DNA of 58,382 bases from Calothrix anomala FACHB-343 (lineage in GTDB: Bacteria; Cyanobacteriota; Cyanobacteriia; Cyanobacteriales; Nostocaceae), in NCBI RefSeq assembly GCF_014696435.1, contig NZ_JACJQG010000065.1:1-58382 (forward strand), given 5' to 3'. A program made the translations under genes and the position numbers. The first letter of the stretch is position 1. Each line of letters begins with the position of its first letter. This document shows positions 17,914 to 25,380 of this stretch, piece after piece. The notes under the pieces are model-generated. The model was not told where the DNA came from. It saw only the letters and a list, made by a program, of their open reading frames with translations, and made no database searches.

Positions 17914-18771
17914 ATGAAAATTAAGAGTTCTCGGCGTTTATTTATTTTGCAGATGCTCTTTTTATTTGCTGCTTGTGAAAAACAAGATAGCTCAATTAAA
18001 TTTACAGAGTTAGTTATTGGTGTAATTAGCTATGGTAAAGAAAAACAAAAGCTAGAACAATTTAGTCGATTCCGTGAATATTTAGGTAAAAAAATCAGAG
18101 CCAGGATTCAATTAGAGCCAACTTTCAATGAAAATATGGCGATAGAACGTATCAAAAATCATAATTGGTCATTAGTTTTTGCCTCTCCTGGTTTGGTAGC
18201 AATTGCTAAAGCGAAATATCAATATTTACCTATTTTTCCGTTGATGGTAGAGGTAAATCTCCGCTCTATTTTCGTGGTTCGCAAAGACAGTCCTTTGCAA
18301 GAATTGAAAGATTTGCAAAATCAAACAGTGGCTTTAGGTCTCCCTGGTTCTGCTACTGGATATTATTTTCCACTATACAATCTTTATGGTTTAACATTAG
18401 CAGAAATTTTATTTGCTCCTACACCAAAAACAGTACTTGAATGGGTGGCGCAAAACAAAGCTGCTGCTGGTGCTATTTCACTGGAAGAATTTAATGTGCA
18501 TCGCCTAGAGCTAAGTAATGTAGAGTTTCGCATCTTATTCTCAGATCCTCAAATTGTCCCCCCTGGTGCTGTTTTGCTGAGTCCGCAACTTGACAAAAAT
18601 CATCAAGATTTGATTCGTAATTATCTTCAAGAAGCGCCTCCTACTTTAATTCAAGAAGTTGGATATGTACCAAATGTCGAAGTATCCAATTATGAATATA
18701 TGATTTCTGTGGTCAACCGGGTCACATCGATTGCTACTAACCTGCGCACTAAACCTGCGCGGATATTTTAA
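17914..18771 (+). CDS. PhnD-like phosphate/phosphonate-type substrate-binding lipoprotein
   Basis: A 285-residue protein from the ATG at 17914; a TTG one codon earlier (17911) is the alternative. The N-terminus MKIKSSRRLFILQMLFLF ends in lipobox FAAC, giving a lipid-anchored extracytoplasmic protein. The body is a periplasmic binding protein of the PhnD type: LVIGVISYGKEKQKLEQFSR, then LVFASPGLVAIAKAKYQY, KDSPLQELKDLQNQTVALG and PPGAVLLSPQLDK. No permease or ATPase gene is next to it, so transport is unlikely from this locus alone. PhnD-like proteins without transporters often work as sensory ligand binders, and the divergent neighbour is a haem-HAMP membrane sensor. I infer a sensing role with moderate confidence; the ligand is unknown. 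Confidence 0.8.
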   Translation: MKIKSSRRLFILQMLFLFAACEKQDSSIKFTELVIGVISYGKEKQKLEQFSRFREYLGKKIRARIQLEPTFNENMAIERIKNHNWSLVFASPGLVAIAKAKYQYLPIFPLMVEVNLRSIFVVRKDSPLQELKDLQNQTVALGLPGSATGYYFPLYNLYGLTLAEILFAPTPKTVLEWVAQNKAAAGAISLEEFNVHRLELSNVEFRILFSDPQIVPPGAVLLSPQLDKNHQDLIRNYLQEAPPTLIQEVGYVPNVEVSNYEYMISVVNRVTSIATNLRTKPARIF

Positions 18772-18811
18772 TTAAGTAAGTCGGCGTAATTAAATATAAC
18801 TGGTGAGGGTC

Positions 18812-18853
18812 GTCATTTGTCATTGGTCATTTGTCATTTGTCATTTGTCATTG
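18812..18853. repeat. Short tandem repeat (GTCATTT)n
   Basis: About six copies of a 7-base unit GTCATTT/GTCATTG in the gap between two convergent genes. The complement of the same repeat, (TGACAAA)n, occurs at 22961-22989 beside the VOC gene. Confidence 0.8.
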
Positions 18854-18935
18854 GTAAGGGTTTTAATTGTGTTTACGTTTCTTAACTTAGTTCGGTTTTT
18901 TTATACTGACTGACTTAGGTGACTCTGGGAGTAAT

Positions 18936-20564
18936 TTAGGCTATTTGAAATATGAATTGAACTGCTTCTCGCCGTCCGAAACTCAAGCTTAGTTCGGGTT
19001 TTAACTTATACCAAGTTCCGGGAATTAAAGGATACTTGTTGATAAAAGTTCCATTAGTACTACCCATATCTTGAATATAATATTCTTGACCATCAAAGCG
19101 AATCTGGGCGTGAATTCGGGAAACAACTGCCGAATTTGGCAAATCTCCGAGATTGATATCGGGATAAATGCGATCGCTCATTTTACCAATAGTAATTACC
19201 TCAAAATTTTCAGGAAAGAGAATTGTCTGATGAGTTTGGGGATGGAATAACTGTCCTATGGGTTGTTGGACGATTGTGGGAGATGTCAGCGGTTCAGAAA
19301 CGAATGATGGAGGCTCATTACTAGGTGGTAGTGGTAAATGTATGGTTTTAGCCGTGAAGCTGAATACTTTAGTAGTTAACAGAAAATTAAAGATTGTAAA
19401 TGAAATTAAGGCAAAAACGGCGCTAGTATAAAATACTGCTTTTATTCCCCCAAAAACTACGGCTATACTTCCCAGCACTGGGCCTAATGTTTGCCCCCAA
19501 GATAAAATTGTCATATTGATTGCCATAAATCCCGCACGAGATTCTTGAGCAGCTAATCCAGCTAACAGTGCTTGAGAACAGGGAAGAGCGACACCTTGAG
19601 CCACACCTAGTAAAAACATGGGGATAAATAGCAACCAAAAGTTAGAAACTAAAGGCAGAATGAAAAGAGCGATCGCAAATAATAAAAAAGAAAGTTTAAT
19701 CAGCTTAATTTCTGAAAGATTTCGCAACAATCGCCCTAATTGAGAAGCAGTAATGGCGAGAGAAATTGACATACTAGTCAAGATAAAGCCATTAACGGTA
19801 TCCGATGTCTGGAACTTTTCTACTGCTAAAAAGGGAATAAAAGTTAAACATAAAGTTTGCAATAAAAATAAAGCCATCACCGCAAATAATAATCCAATTA
19901 CTGGACGTTGATTAATATTGCTCCAAGTGTTTTGGACATAAGCTTTAAAATCAAACTTTTGCGTATGTTGTTGTTTTGGTACTTTCAACATTATGAGAGC
20001 AATTACTGCTAGCGGCGCAGCCAGCACTGAAGCTAAAAATGTATATCTCCAGTTAAATTCTCCTAATTTTCCCCCAATTAAAGGTAGCAGTGCGCCACTA
20101 ATACCAATCAAGCTGGCATTAAATGCCATCGCCATTCCTAAACTTCTACCACGATAAAGGTCAGCAATAATCGTAACTTGTAGCGGTTCTAAGCTAGCTG
20201 CACCAACACCTTGTAATAATCGCCATCCTAAATGACTAGTAAAATTAGATGTTAAGCCACTGAACATACCACTAAAAGCAAATAATAGCAGTGAAGGAAT
20301 TAAAATTGCTTTTCTACCTAAGCTATCAGCTAATATTCCAAATATCGGGGTGATGATGGCACTAGGTAATTGATAAAGTGCTGCTGTCCATGAAATTTGC
20401 GCCTCCGAAACTTGGAAAAAATGCTGTATAGTTGGCAGTACGGGGTTAAAAAGTGTTCCCCCAATTATTCCCATGACTGTCACTAAATTGACGATGTAAA
20501 AATTTTTATCTTGGAAAATATTGGTGGGATTTTTAGATTTGATATTTGTCATCGAAGTCTGCAT
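18936..20564 (-). CDS. MFS transporter fused to a C-terminal FHA domain
   Basis: A 542-residue protein. Residues about 20-405 form a 12-helix major facilitator: the signature LADSLGRKAILIPSLLLF between helices 2 and 3 and the NPVLPTIQHFF start match drug/proton antiporters. After a Pro/Ser-rich linker, residues about 450-542 form a forkhead-associated domain with VVSRIHAQIRF and the MGSTNGTFIN loop; these contain the Ser-Arg-x-His and Asn-Gly residues that bind phosphothreonine. A transporter bearing a cytoplasmic FHA domain suggests control or recruitment by a Ser/Thr kinase. It resembles the stand-alone MFS gene at 32973, on the other side of the biosynthetic cluster, which has no FHA domain. 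It is on the same strand as the cluster and may be its regulated exporter; the substrate is not known. Confidence 0.85.
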   Translation of the reverse strand: MQTSMTNIKSKNPTNIFQDKNFYIVNLVTVMGIIGGTLFNPVLPTIQHFFQVSEAQISWTAALYQLPSAIITPIFGILADSLGRKAILIPSLLLFAFSGMFSGLTSNFTSHLGWRLLQGVGAASLEPLQVTIIADLYRGRSLGMAMAFNASLIGISGALLPLIGGKLGEFNWRYTFLASVLAAPLAVIALIMLKVPKQQHTQKFDFKAYVQNTWSNINQRPVIGLLFAVMALFLLQTLCLTFIPFLAVEKFQTSDTVNGFILTSMSISLAITASQLGRLLRNLSEIKLIKLSFLLFAIALFILPLVSNFWLLFIPMFLLGVAQGVALPCSQALLAGLAAQESRAGFMAINMTILSWGQTLGPVLGSIAVVFGGIKAVFYTSAVFALISFTIFNFLLTTKVFSFTAKTIHLPLPPSNEPPSFVSEPLTSPTIVQQPIGQLFHPQTHQTILFPENFEVITIGKMSDRIYPDINLGDLPNSAVVSRIHAQIRFDGQEYYIQDMGSTNGTFINKYPLIPGTWYKLKPELSLSFGRREAVQFIFQIA

Positions 20565-20623
20565 GGATTTGGATTTTGTTGTTGACGGTTGATTGTTGAC
20601 AGTTGACGGTTGACGGTTGACAA

Positions 20624-20650
20624 GCGGGTTGATGATTTTAACCCGCTTTT
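20624..20650 (-). terminator. Terminator-like hairpin after first PG-binding gene
   Basis: GCGGGTT at 20624-20630 pairs with AACCCGC at 20640-20646. On the minus strand the hairpin follows the stop of the small peptidoglycan-binding gene by about 20 bases. A second copy of the same hairpin follows the second gene copy. Confidence 0.55.
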
Positions 20651-20665
20651 AGGGTAAAATTTAGG

Positions 20666-20884
20666 TTAAGCTAAAGTAGCGCCTAACTGTCTTCCGGTTT
20701 GGGGGCCGACGACTCCATCTACTGTTAAATTGTGGTCTTGTTGAAATTTCTTGACGGCATTTTCAGTGACTTCATCAAATAAACCGTTGACGGGAATTTG
20801 ATATCCTAAGCGAGATAAATCACCTTGTAAGCGTTCAACATTTTGACCAGAGATTCCGCGTTGTAAAATAGGCATTTGAGACAT
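20666..20884 (-). CDS. Small peptidoglycan-binding-domain protein, copy 1
   Basis: A 72-residue protein consisting of one PG_binding_1 domain: ILQRGISGQNVERLQGDLSR, LGYQIPVNGLFDEVTE, VKKFQQDHNLTVDGVVGPQT. I take the ATG at 20884 as the start because the identical neighbouring gene has the same start and upstream sequence; a frame extension to 20995 would add 37 residues that the second copy lacks. No signal peptide is visible, which is odd for a wall-binding domain. The copy at 21043-21261 encodes the same protein, and the DNA differs at only a few bases, so the duplication is recent. Role unknown. It lies between the MFS-FHA gene and the P450 gene on the same strand. Confidence 0.8.
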   Translation of the reverse strand: MSQMPILQRGISGQNVERLQGDLSRLGYQIPVNGLFDEVTENAVKKFQQDHNLTVDGVVGPQTGRQLGATLA

Positions 20885-21000
20885 TTTGATTTCTCCTTGT
20901 GAGTTATATCTGTTAATAGCGGTAGCAGTTTGAGAATTATGCAATCTATTAAGAGGAAAAACTGAAAATAAAGTGAGAGATTTTTCTGTTTTCATGCAAA

Positions 21001-21023
21001 GCGGGTTGATAATATCAACCCGC
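21001..21023 (-). terminator. Terminator-like hairpin after second PG-binding gene
   Basis: A near-perfect palindrome, GCGGGTTGATA followed by ATATCAACCCGC. It is the counterpart of the hairpin at 20624-20646 and is part of the duplicated unit. Confidence 0.6.
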
Positions 21024-21042
21024 TTTTAGAGGAAAATTTAGG

Positions 21043-21261
21043 TTAAGCTAAAGTAGCGCCTAACTGTCTTCCGGTTTGGGGGCCTACGACTCCATCTACT
21101 GTTAAATTGTGGTCTTGTTGAAATTTCTTGACGGCATTTTCAGTGACTTCATCAAATAAACCGTTGACGGGAATTTGATATCCTAAGCGAGATAAATCGC
21201 CTTGTAAGCGTTCAACATTTTGACCAGAGATTCCGCGTTGTAAAATAGGCATTTGAGACAT
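21043..21261 (-). CDS. Small peptidoglycan-binding-domain protein, copy 2
   Basis: Encodes the same 72-residue PG_binding_1 protein as 20666-20884, from ATG at 21261 to the stop at 21043. The duplicated DNA unit runs from the terminator hairpin through the gene to about 60 bases upstream of the start, ending at TTTGAGAATTATGCA. Only scattered differences exist between the two units, for example GACTCC preceded by CCGAC in one and CCTAC in the other. Both copies keep their reading frame and upstream region, so both may be expressed. The protein has no visible export signal, membrane helix or catalytic domain. A dosage effect or an unresolved tandem duplication are equally possible explanations. 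Confidence 0.8.
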   Translation of the reverse strand: MSQMPILQRGISGQNVERLQGDLSRLGYQIPVNGLFDEVTENAVKKFQQDHNLTVDGVVGPQTGRQLGATLA

Positions 21262-21365
21262 TTTGATTTCTCCTTGTGAGTTATATCTGTTAATAGCGGT
21301 AGCAGTTTGAGAATTATGCAGGGGATGACAAATTTGTTGACGGTTGACTGTTGACTGTTGATGGT

Positions 21366-21430
21366 TGTAGGGGCGGGTTTACAAATATCTAAGGGTTGAT
21401 AACCCGAATCTCGGTTAACCCGCCCCTACA
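21366..21430. repeat. MITE-like palindrome, family C (TGTAGGGGCGGGTT)
   Basis: TGTAGGGGCGGGTT at 21366-21379 and its complement at 21417-21430 bound a 65-bp element. The same ends occur at 39489-39552. The right end overlaps the P450 stop codon (21426-21428), so the end of that gene lies within repeat sequence. Confidence 0.8.
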
Positions 21431-22691
21431 GACTGTTGATGGTTGGTAGATCCCACTCCACATATAGGTTTGTTAAACCCCGGAATACCATTGTGGGGAT
21501 ATAGTTAAATTCTTGGTTGGGTTGGAGTCGCAGATTTGCTAGTCTTTGAGACAGGGTTTCTAAAGCGATTCGCCCTTCTCGCAGCGCTAAGTTGGAACCG
21601 ATACAGCGATGGACTCCGTAGCCAAACGCTAGATGGTTGGGTGTGGTGTGCTGGAATCGTTCAATTTCCAAGCGATCGCTTTCACTGTATTTAGCTGGAT
21701 CGCGGTTAGCAGCAGCATACATCAAAAATAACCGCGTTCCCTTTGGTAACTGCATTCCGGCTATTTCTACCTCTTGGGTAGTGGTGCGACTCATGGCGGG
21801 TACAGGCGCTTCATATCTGAGTATTTCTTCTAAAGCAACTGGTATCATTGAGGGGCGATCGCCTAAAGCTTGCCATAATTGAGGACGTTCTAACAAGTGT
21901 TTTAAAGCATTGCCAATTAAATGGGATGTTGTTTTATGTCCCGCTTGGATCAATCCCGTTAAAATTCTCACCAACTCTGGCATGGTTAAGTTAGAGGTGA
22001 TGACATGACTAATCAAATCATCCCCTGGTGTTTGGCGTCGTTCCTCAATTAATCCCGCTACAAAATACTGCATTGATACCATACTACGCGCACATTCTAC
22101 CTGTTCATCTGGTGTCAATGGCGATGAAATTAAGGCGTTCATGTCGTAGCACCACTTCTTAATCTCTGCCATCCTGTCTAAAGGTATACCGTACATGGTG
22201 AGGATGGCTTCTAAAGCCAGTGGGTAAGCAAATTGGGCAATAATATCTGCGTTACGATTATCAATAAAATCGTCTATTAATCTGTTAGCGATCGCGCGAA
22301 TGGAATCTTCCATTGCTTCCAACCTTTCGGGCGCAAACACTTTCATAAAAGGCGCACGTAAGCGTTTGTGTTCTTCGCCATCGCTATCCACTAAATCCCG
22401 CACTAAGGGGAAGCCTTGACGCAGCACTTCAAATACCTGGGGCGTAAATTCAACAATTGGACTCAGGGTATCCGCAGAAGAAAACCGATTTGGGTCTTTT
22501 AAGACGGCTATGATGTCATCATAACGAGTTAAAACATAGCCATTAAGTAAAGGGCTGAAAAATATCGGTTCCTCTTGTTGCGCACGTTGATAAAAAGCAT
22601 AGGGATTGTCTAGTTGTGGTTTAACAAAAGGTTGAAATTCCACACCCAAATGGGGACATTTTTTTGATTGTGTAGGATAATGTGCAGTCAT
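21426..22691 (-). CDS. Cytochrome P450 (first of two in the indolocarbazole-type cluster)
   Basis: A 421-residue soluble bacterial P450 from the ATG at 22691. The frame could extend to 22772, but those 27 extra residues are read from a repeat (TAATTCGTAATTTG type) and I reject them. Heme-binding loop: FGYGVHRCIGSNLAL, with the thiolate Cys. K-helix: EEILRYEAP with the ExxR. The I-helix is IQAGHKTTSH: most P450s have an acidic residue before the Thr (AGHETT or AGxDT), here Lys. This can change proton delivery and hence the chemistry. The gene is last in a minus-strand run of seven biosynthetic genes. Either P450 could couple the two indoles of a chromopyrrolate-type intermediate as StaP/RebP do. 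Which one does so cannot be settled from motifs. Confidence 0.85.
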   Translation of the reverse strand: MTAHYPTQSKKCPHLGVEFQPFVKPQLDNPYAFYQRAQQEEPIFFSPLLNGYVLTRYDDIIAVLKDPNRFSSADTLSPIVEFTPQVFEVLRQGFPLVRDLVDSDGEEHKRLRAPFMKVFAPERLEAMEDSIRAIANRLIDDFIDNRNADIIAQFAYPLALEAILTMYGIPLDRMAEIKKWCYDMNALISSPLTPDEQVECARSMVSMQYFVAGLIEERRQTPGDDLISHVITSNLTMPELVRILTGLIQAGHKTTSHLIGNALKHLLERPQLWQALGDRPSMIPVALEEILRYEAPVPAMSRTTTQEVEIAGMQLPKGTRLFLMYAAANRDPAKYSESDRLEIERFQHTTPNHLAFGYGVHRCIGSNLALREGRIALETLSQRLANLRLQPNQEFNYIPTMVFRGLTNLYVEWDLPTINSL

Positions 22692-22753
22692 ACTTTTAAT
22701 TAATTCGTAATTCGTAATTTGTAATTCGTAATTATTGGTGCAATACCACGCTA

Positions 22754-22842
22754 ATACCAATTCAAAATTCAAAATTAAGAAATTCAGACTGTATCTCGGT
22801 TTCCGGCTTTGAATGTGTTGCTAGATTTTCGAGAATTGGTAT
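22754..22842. repeat. MITE-like repeat, family B, second copy
   Basis: Bounded by ATACCAATT (22754-22762) and AATTGGTAT (22834-22842), with ATTCAAA heptamers after the left end, the same layout as 16344-16445. It lies upstream of the P450 gene and so splits it from the VOC gene. Confidence 0.7.
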
Positions 22843-22960
22843 AAATTGTCAAATTGGTTGTTTTTATCAGTTAGGGATTTAAACCCCAAATGATTCAATT
22901 AGTAACTCGGTAATTGCACCAAACTATTACGAAACCTATAAATCCACTTGAAGCCCTTAC

Positions 22961-22989
22961 CAATGACAAATGACAAATGACAAATGACA
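22961..22989. repeat. Short tandem repeat (TGACAAA)n
   Basis: About four heptamers abutting the stop codon of the VOC gene; the complement of the repeat at 18812-18853. Confidence 0.75.
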
Positions 22990-23361
22990 TTAACTTTGGC
23001 AATCAATAGTGAAGGGATTACCTTCTGGATCGGCACCTTCAGCAATTTGTAAACCTGGGGAAGGTGAACGAATTGGACTTAATTTGACACCGCGATCGCT
23101 TAGTTCTTTGTAGGCAGTTTGAATATCGTTGACGTGAAATGCTAACTTGGGTCTATCTTTACCATGTTGGGCTGCTAAATTGCCGTGTAGTACCAAAGTA
23201 CATTCGCCTGTGGCAAATTCCACCCATTGTTTATCATTGCGTCCAGCTATCGAAAGGGAGGATTTAACCTCAAGCCCTAAGCGATCGCGGTAAAATTGCA
23301 CCTGTGTGTCTATATCTTTGACATAGAGGATGGTTTTGGTTAATCCTTTGATCAAACTCAT
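22990..23361 (-). CDS. VOC (glyoxalase/dioxygenase-fold) family protein
   Basis: A 123-residue protein from the ATG at 23361, only 1 bp after the stop of the upstream P450 gene. The longer frame, to 23496, would run inside that gene and is rejected. Two betaalphabetabetabeta units are seen: MSLIKGLTKTILYVKDIDTQ with VQFYRDRLGLEV, then KLAFHVNDIQTAYKELSDRGVKL and a final DPEGNPFTIDCQS. The conserved His and Glu-type metal ligands are only partly evident. Superfamily members include glyoxalases, dioxygenases, and drug-binding resistance proteins. Tight coupling to a P450 in a biosynthetic operon favours either a tailoring enzyme or a product-binding self-protection protein; I cannot distinguish these. 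Confidence 0.78.
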   Translation of the reverse strand: MSLIKGLTKTILYVKDIDTQVQFYRDRLGLEVKSSLSIAGRNDKQWVEFATGECTLVLHGNLAAQHGKDRPKLAFHVNDIQTAYKELSDRGVKLSPIRSPSPGLQIAEGADPEGNPFTIDCQS

Positions 23362-23362
23362 C

Positions 23363-24613
23363 TCACACCCCCACAGATTTTGTAAAGGTAACAGGTAAAT
23401 GGTTCGGCCCGTGAAAGATAATGTTGTTTGCCCAATCGATGTTTTCACTGGCGAGGCGGAGTTCAGGTAAACGGTTGAGTAAAACATTAATGGCAATTTG
23501 TCCTTCGGCGCGGGCTAGGGTAGAACCAAGACAATAGTGAATTCCACCGCCAAAACCGCAATGCTTGATGTCTTCACGTTGGATATCAAAAACTTCGGGA
23601 TTCTGGAACCGGGCGGGATCGCGGTTAGCAGAACCAAGCATTATACCAACGCTGTCGCCCCGTTTAATTAATTGACCGCCGATTTCAATGTCTGCGTATG
23701 CCCAACGGGTAATCATTTGAATGGGGGTATCGTAGCGGATGATCTCTTCAATGGCGTTGGGTGCTAGTTCGGGATGCGATCGCAATAATTTATAAGCTTG
23801 TGGATTTTGCAGTAAAGCTATGACACCCTTGGCGATTAGGTTAACTGTGGTTTCATGTCCTGCGGTTAGCAGATGGGTACAAGTAGCAACAATTTCTTCG
23901 TCAGTGAGTTTATCGCTTTCATCGGCAGCTTTGACTAAGTTAGAAATCAAATCTTCTTGGAGATTGGCGCGTCTGTCGGCAATGATGGGCTTGAAGTAGT
24001 CAATAAATTCTTGGCTGGCCTTTTCTGCTTTTTCGTAAACTTCTGGGGGTGGTTTCAAACGTGAGGCGCTAGCATTTTGTAAAGCGAGTGCCCATTGACG
24101 GAATAGCGGGTGATCGTGGGGATTAGCACCCAACATTGTCGCAATCACCATAATTGGCAGGGGAAAGGCGTATTCTTCCACCAAATCCATCTCACCACGG
24201 GCGTGAACTTTATCTAACAGACTGTCTGCAATTTCATAGACTACTGGACGCAGATTTTCCACTACCTTGGGGGTGAATGCTTTGGCTACCAAGGATTTGA
24301 GCCTTGTGTGATCGGGTGGTTCCCGGAAAACTATCCACTTGCTCACCATTGTTAAGAAGGTCTGATAAGCTGTTGGTACTGGGGTAGTTTCTACGTCCTC
24401 ACGTTTAATAAATTCCCGCCCAAATCTGCGGTCTTCCATAACTTTCATCACATCTTCGTAACGGAAGACGTACCAAGCACCAGATAAGTTAGGGTTTGAG
24501 GAAACTCCCCAATGTACTGGGTCTTGCTCTCTGTAAAGACGGTAATATGTATAGGGGTCTGAGGTGACTTTAGGCAGAAATGGATTTAATCTCTCTATGG
24601 TTGAAATAGTCAT
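23363..24613 (-). CDS. Cytochrome P450 (RebP/StaP-like candidate)
   Basis: A 416-residue P450. I choose the ATG at 24613; a TTG at 24628 is the upstream alternative. Motifs are canonical: I-helix TAGHETTVN, K-helix EEIIRYDTP, heme loop FGGGIHYCLGSTLAR with the thiolate Cys. The overall pattern resembles bacterial class I P450s of secondary metabolism (LNPFLPKVTSDPYTYYRLYR start, FREPPDHTRLKSLVAKAF block). Its position after the FAD monooxygenase gene matches rebP/staP, whose products oxidatively join the two indole rings of chromopyrrolic acid. It needs ferredoxin and ferredoxin reductase, neither of which is encoded in the cluster. I assign the aryl-coupling role on context; the P450 at 21426 is the competing candidate. 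Confidence 0.87.
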   Translation of the reverse strand: MTISTIERLNPFLPKVTSDPYTYYRLYREQDPVHWGVSSNPNLSGAWYVFRYEDVMKVMEDRRFGREFIKREDVETTPVPTAYQTFLTMVSKWIVFREPPDHTRLKSLVAKAFTPKVVENLRPVVYEIADSLLDKVHARGEMDLVEEYAFPLPIMVIATMLGANPHDHPLFRQWALALQNASASRLKPPPEVYEKAEKASQEFIDYFKPIIADRRANLQEDLISNLVKAADESDKLTDEEIVATCTHLLTAGHETTVNLIAKGVIALLQNPQAYKLLRSHPELAPNAIEEIIRYDTPIQMITRWAYADIEIGGQLIKRGDSVGIMLGSANRDPARFQNPEVFDIQREDIKHCGFGGGIHYCLGSTLARAEGQIAINVLLNRLPELRLASENIDWANNIIFHGPNHLPVTFTKSVGV

Positions 24614-24651
24614 TTTTTGAATTTCCAAATAAATTTGTGGTAGTTAGAGGG

Positions 24652-24694
24652 CAGTCAACAGTCAACAGTCAACAGTCAACAGTCAACAGTCAAC
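24652..24694. repeat. Short tandem repeat (AGTCAAC)n
   Basis: About six copies of the heptamer AGTCAAC, overlapping the 3' end of the GST gene. The last residues of that protein (LTVDC) are read from this repeat. The same unit recurs between trpA and trpB (40640-40683). Confidence 0.85.
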
Positions 24695-25350
24695 ACTAGT
24701 TGCAATGGATACCGCAACTTAGATAACATTGCGGTCATTTGCTCCCGTCCAGAATTGAAAGCCTTAGCTACAGAGGGTCTGGATTCTAGACGTTTGACGT
24801 AATTTCTCAGGTTGGGCAGATGTTGGTAGCTATAGAGCATACGTAGATAGGCGAGGGTAGGAGCTGCGGCACAATCAGCTAAGGAAAACTCTTCTCCCGC
24901 GAGCCATGTACGGTTTGCTAGTCGCTGATCGAGGAGTGCGATCGCACTTTCTAATAACCGCTTGGGTTTAACTAATTCCTTACCGCCTCTTTCTTGTTCT
25001 GGACGTTGGCTATCGGCAAATAACGCCTCTCTGCCAGTGTTGATATATACATCAACTATGCGTTCTAGCATCCGCACTTCTAAACTTAATTGTGGGTCGA
25101 GGGGAATCAGACGGGGTAATTCGTGAAAGTAGTTGTCTAGGTATTCAATAATGATGCCAGATTCAAAAATGACTTCATTATCATGAACCAGCGTGGGGAT
25201 TTTACCAAAGGGGTTAATTTGCAAATAGCGATCGCGCGCTACGGGGTCAAATAAATTTACCGGAATTGGTATAAAGTCTGCACCTTTCTCATAGAGAGCA
25301 ATTAAAACTCGCTGTGAGTAGGATGAAGCAGGAGCATAGTAAAGCTGCAT
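24676..25350 (-). CDS. Glutathione S-transferase family protein
   Basis: A 224-residue GST. The N-terminal thioredoxin-like domain begins MQLYYAPASSYSQRVLIALYEKG, with Ser/Tyr candidates for glutathione activation, and contains the cis-Pro motif GKIPTLV and the glutathione-binding ESGIIIEYLDNYF. The C-terminal helical domain has the FSLADCAAAPTLAYL capping motif. I start at the ATG at 25350 because AAGG lies 12 bases before it, while the ATG at 25362 directly abuts that sequence. The final residues come from a tandem repeat. It lies 19-30 bp after the FAD monooxygenase gene, and so belongs to the operon. Indolocarbazole clusters do not normally carry a GST; it may conjugate or isomerise a reactive intermediate, or protect the producer. 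Confidence 0.83.
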   Translation of the reverse strand: MQLYYAPASSYSQRVLIALYEKGADFIPIPVNLFDPVARDRYLQINPFGKIPTLVHDNEVIFESGIIIEYLDNYFHELPRLIPLDPQLSLEVRMLERIVDVYINTGREALFADSQRPEQERGGKELVKPKRLLESAIALLDQRLANRTWLAGEEFSLADCAAAPTLAYLRMLYSYQHLPNLRNYVKRLESRPSVAKAFNSGREQMTAMLSKLRYPLQLVLTVDC

Positions 25351-25380
25351 ATTCACAAACATCCTTGTTTACTTACTCTA

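Noticed and set aside
20885-20995. 37-residue N-terminal extension of the first PG-binding protein
   Set aside because: The duplicate copy lacks it although the coding and near-upstream sequence is the same.
23362-23496. 45-residue N-terminal extension of the VOC protein
   Set aside because: It lies in another frame inside the P450 gene; the ATG at 23361, 1 bp after the P450 stop, gives a normal VOC start.
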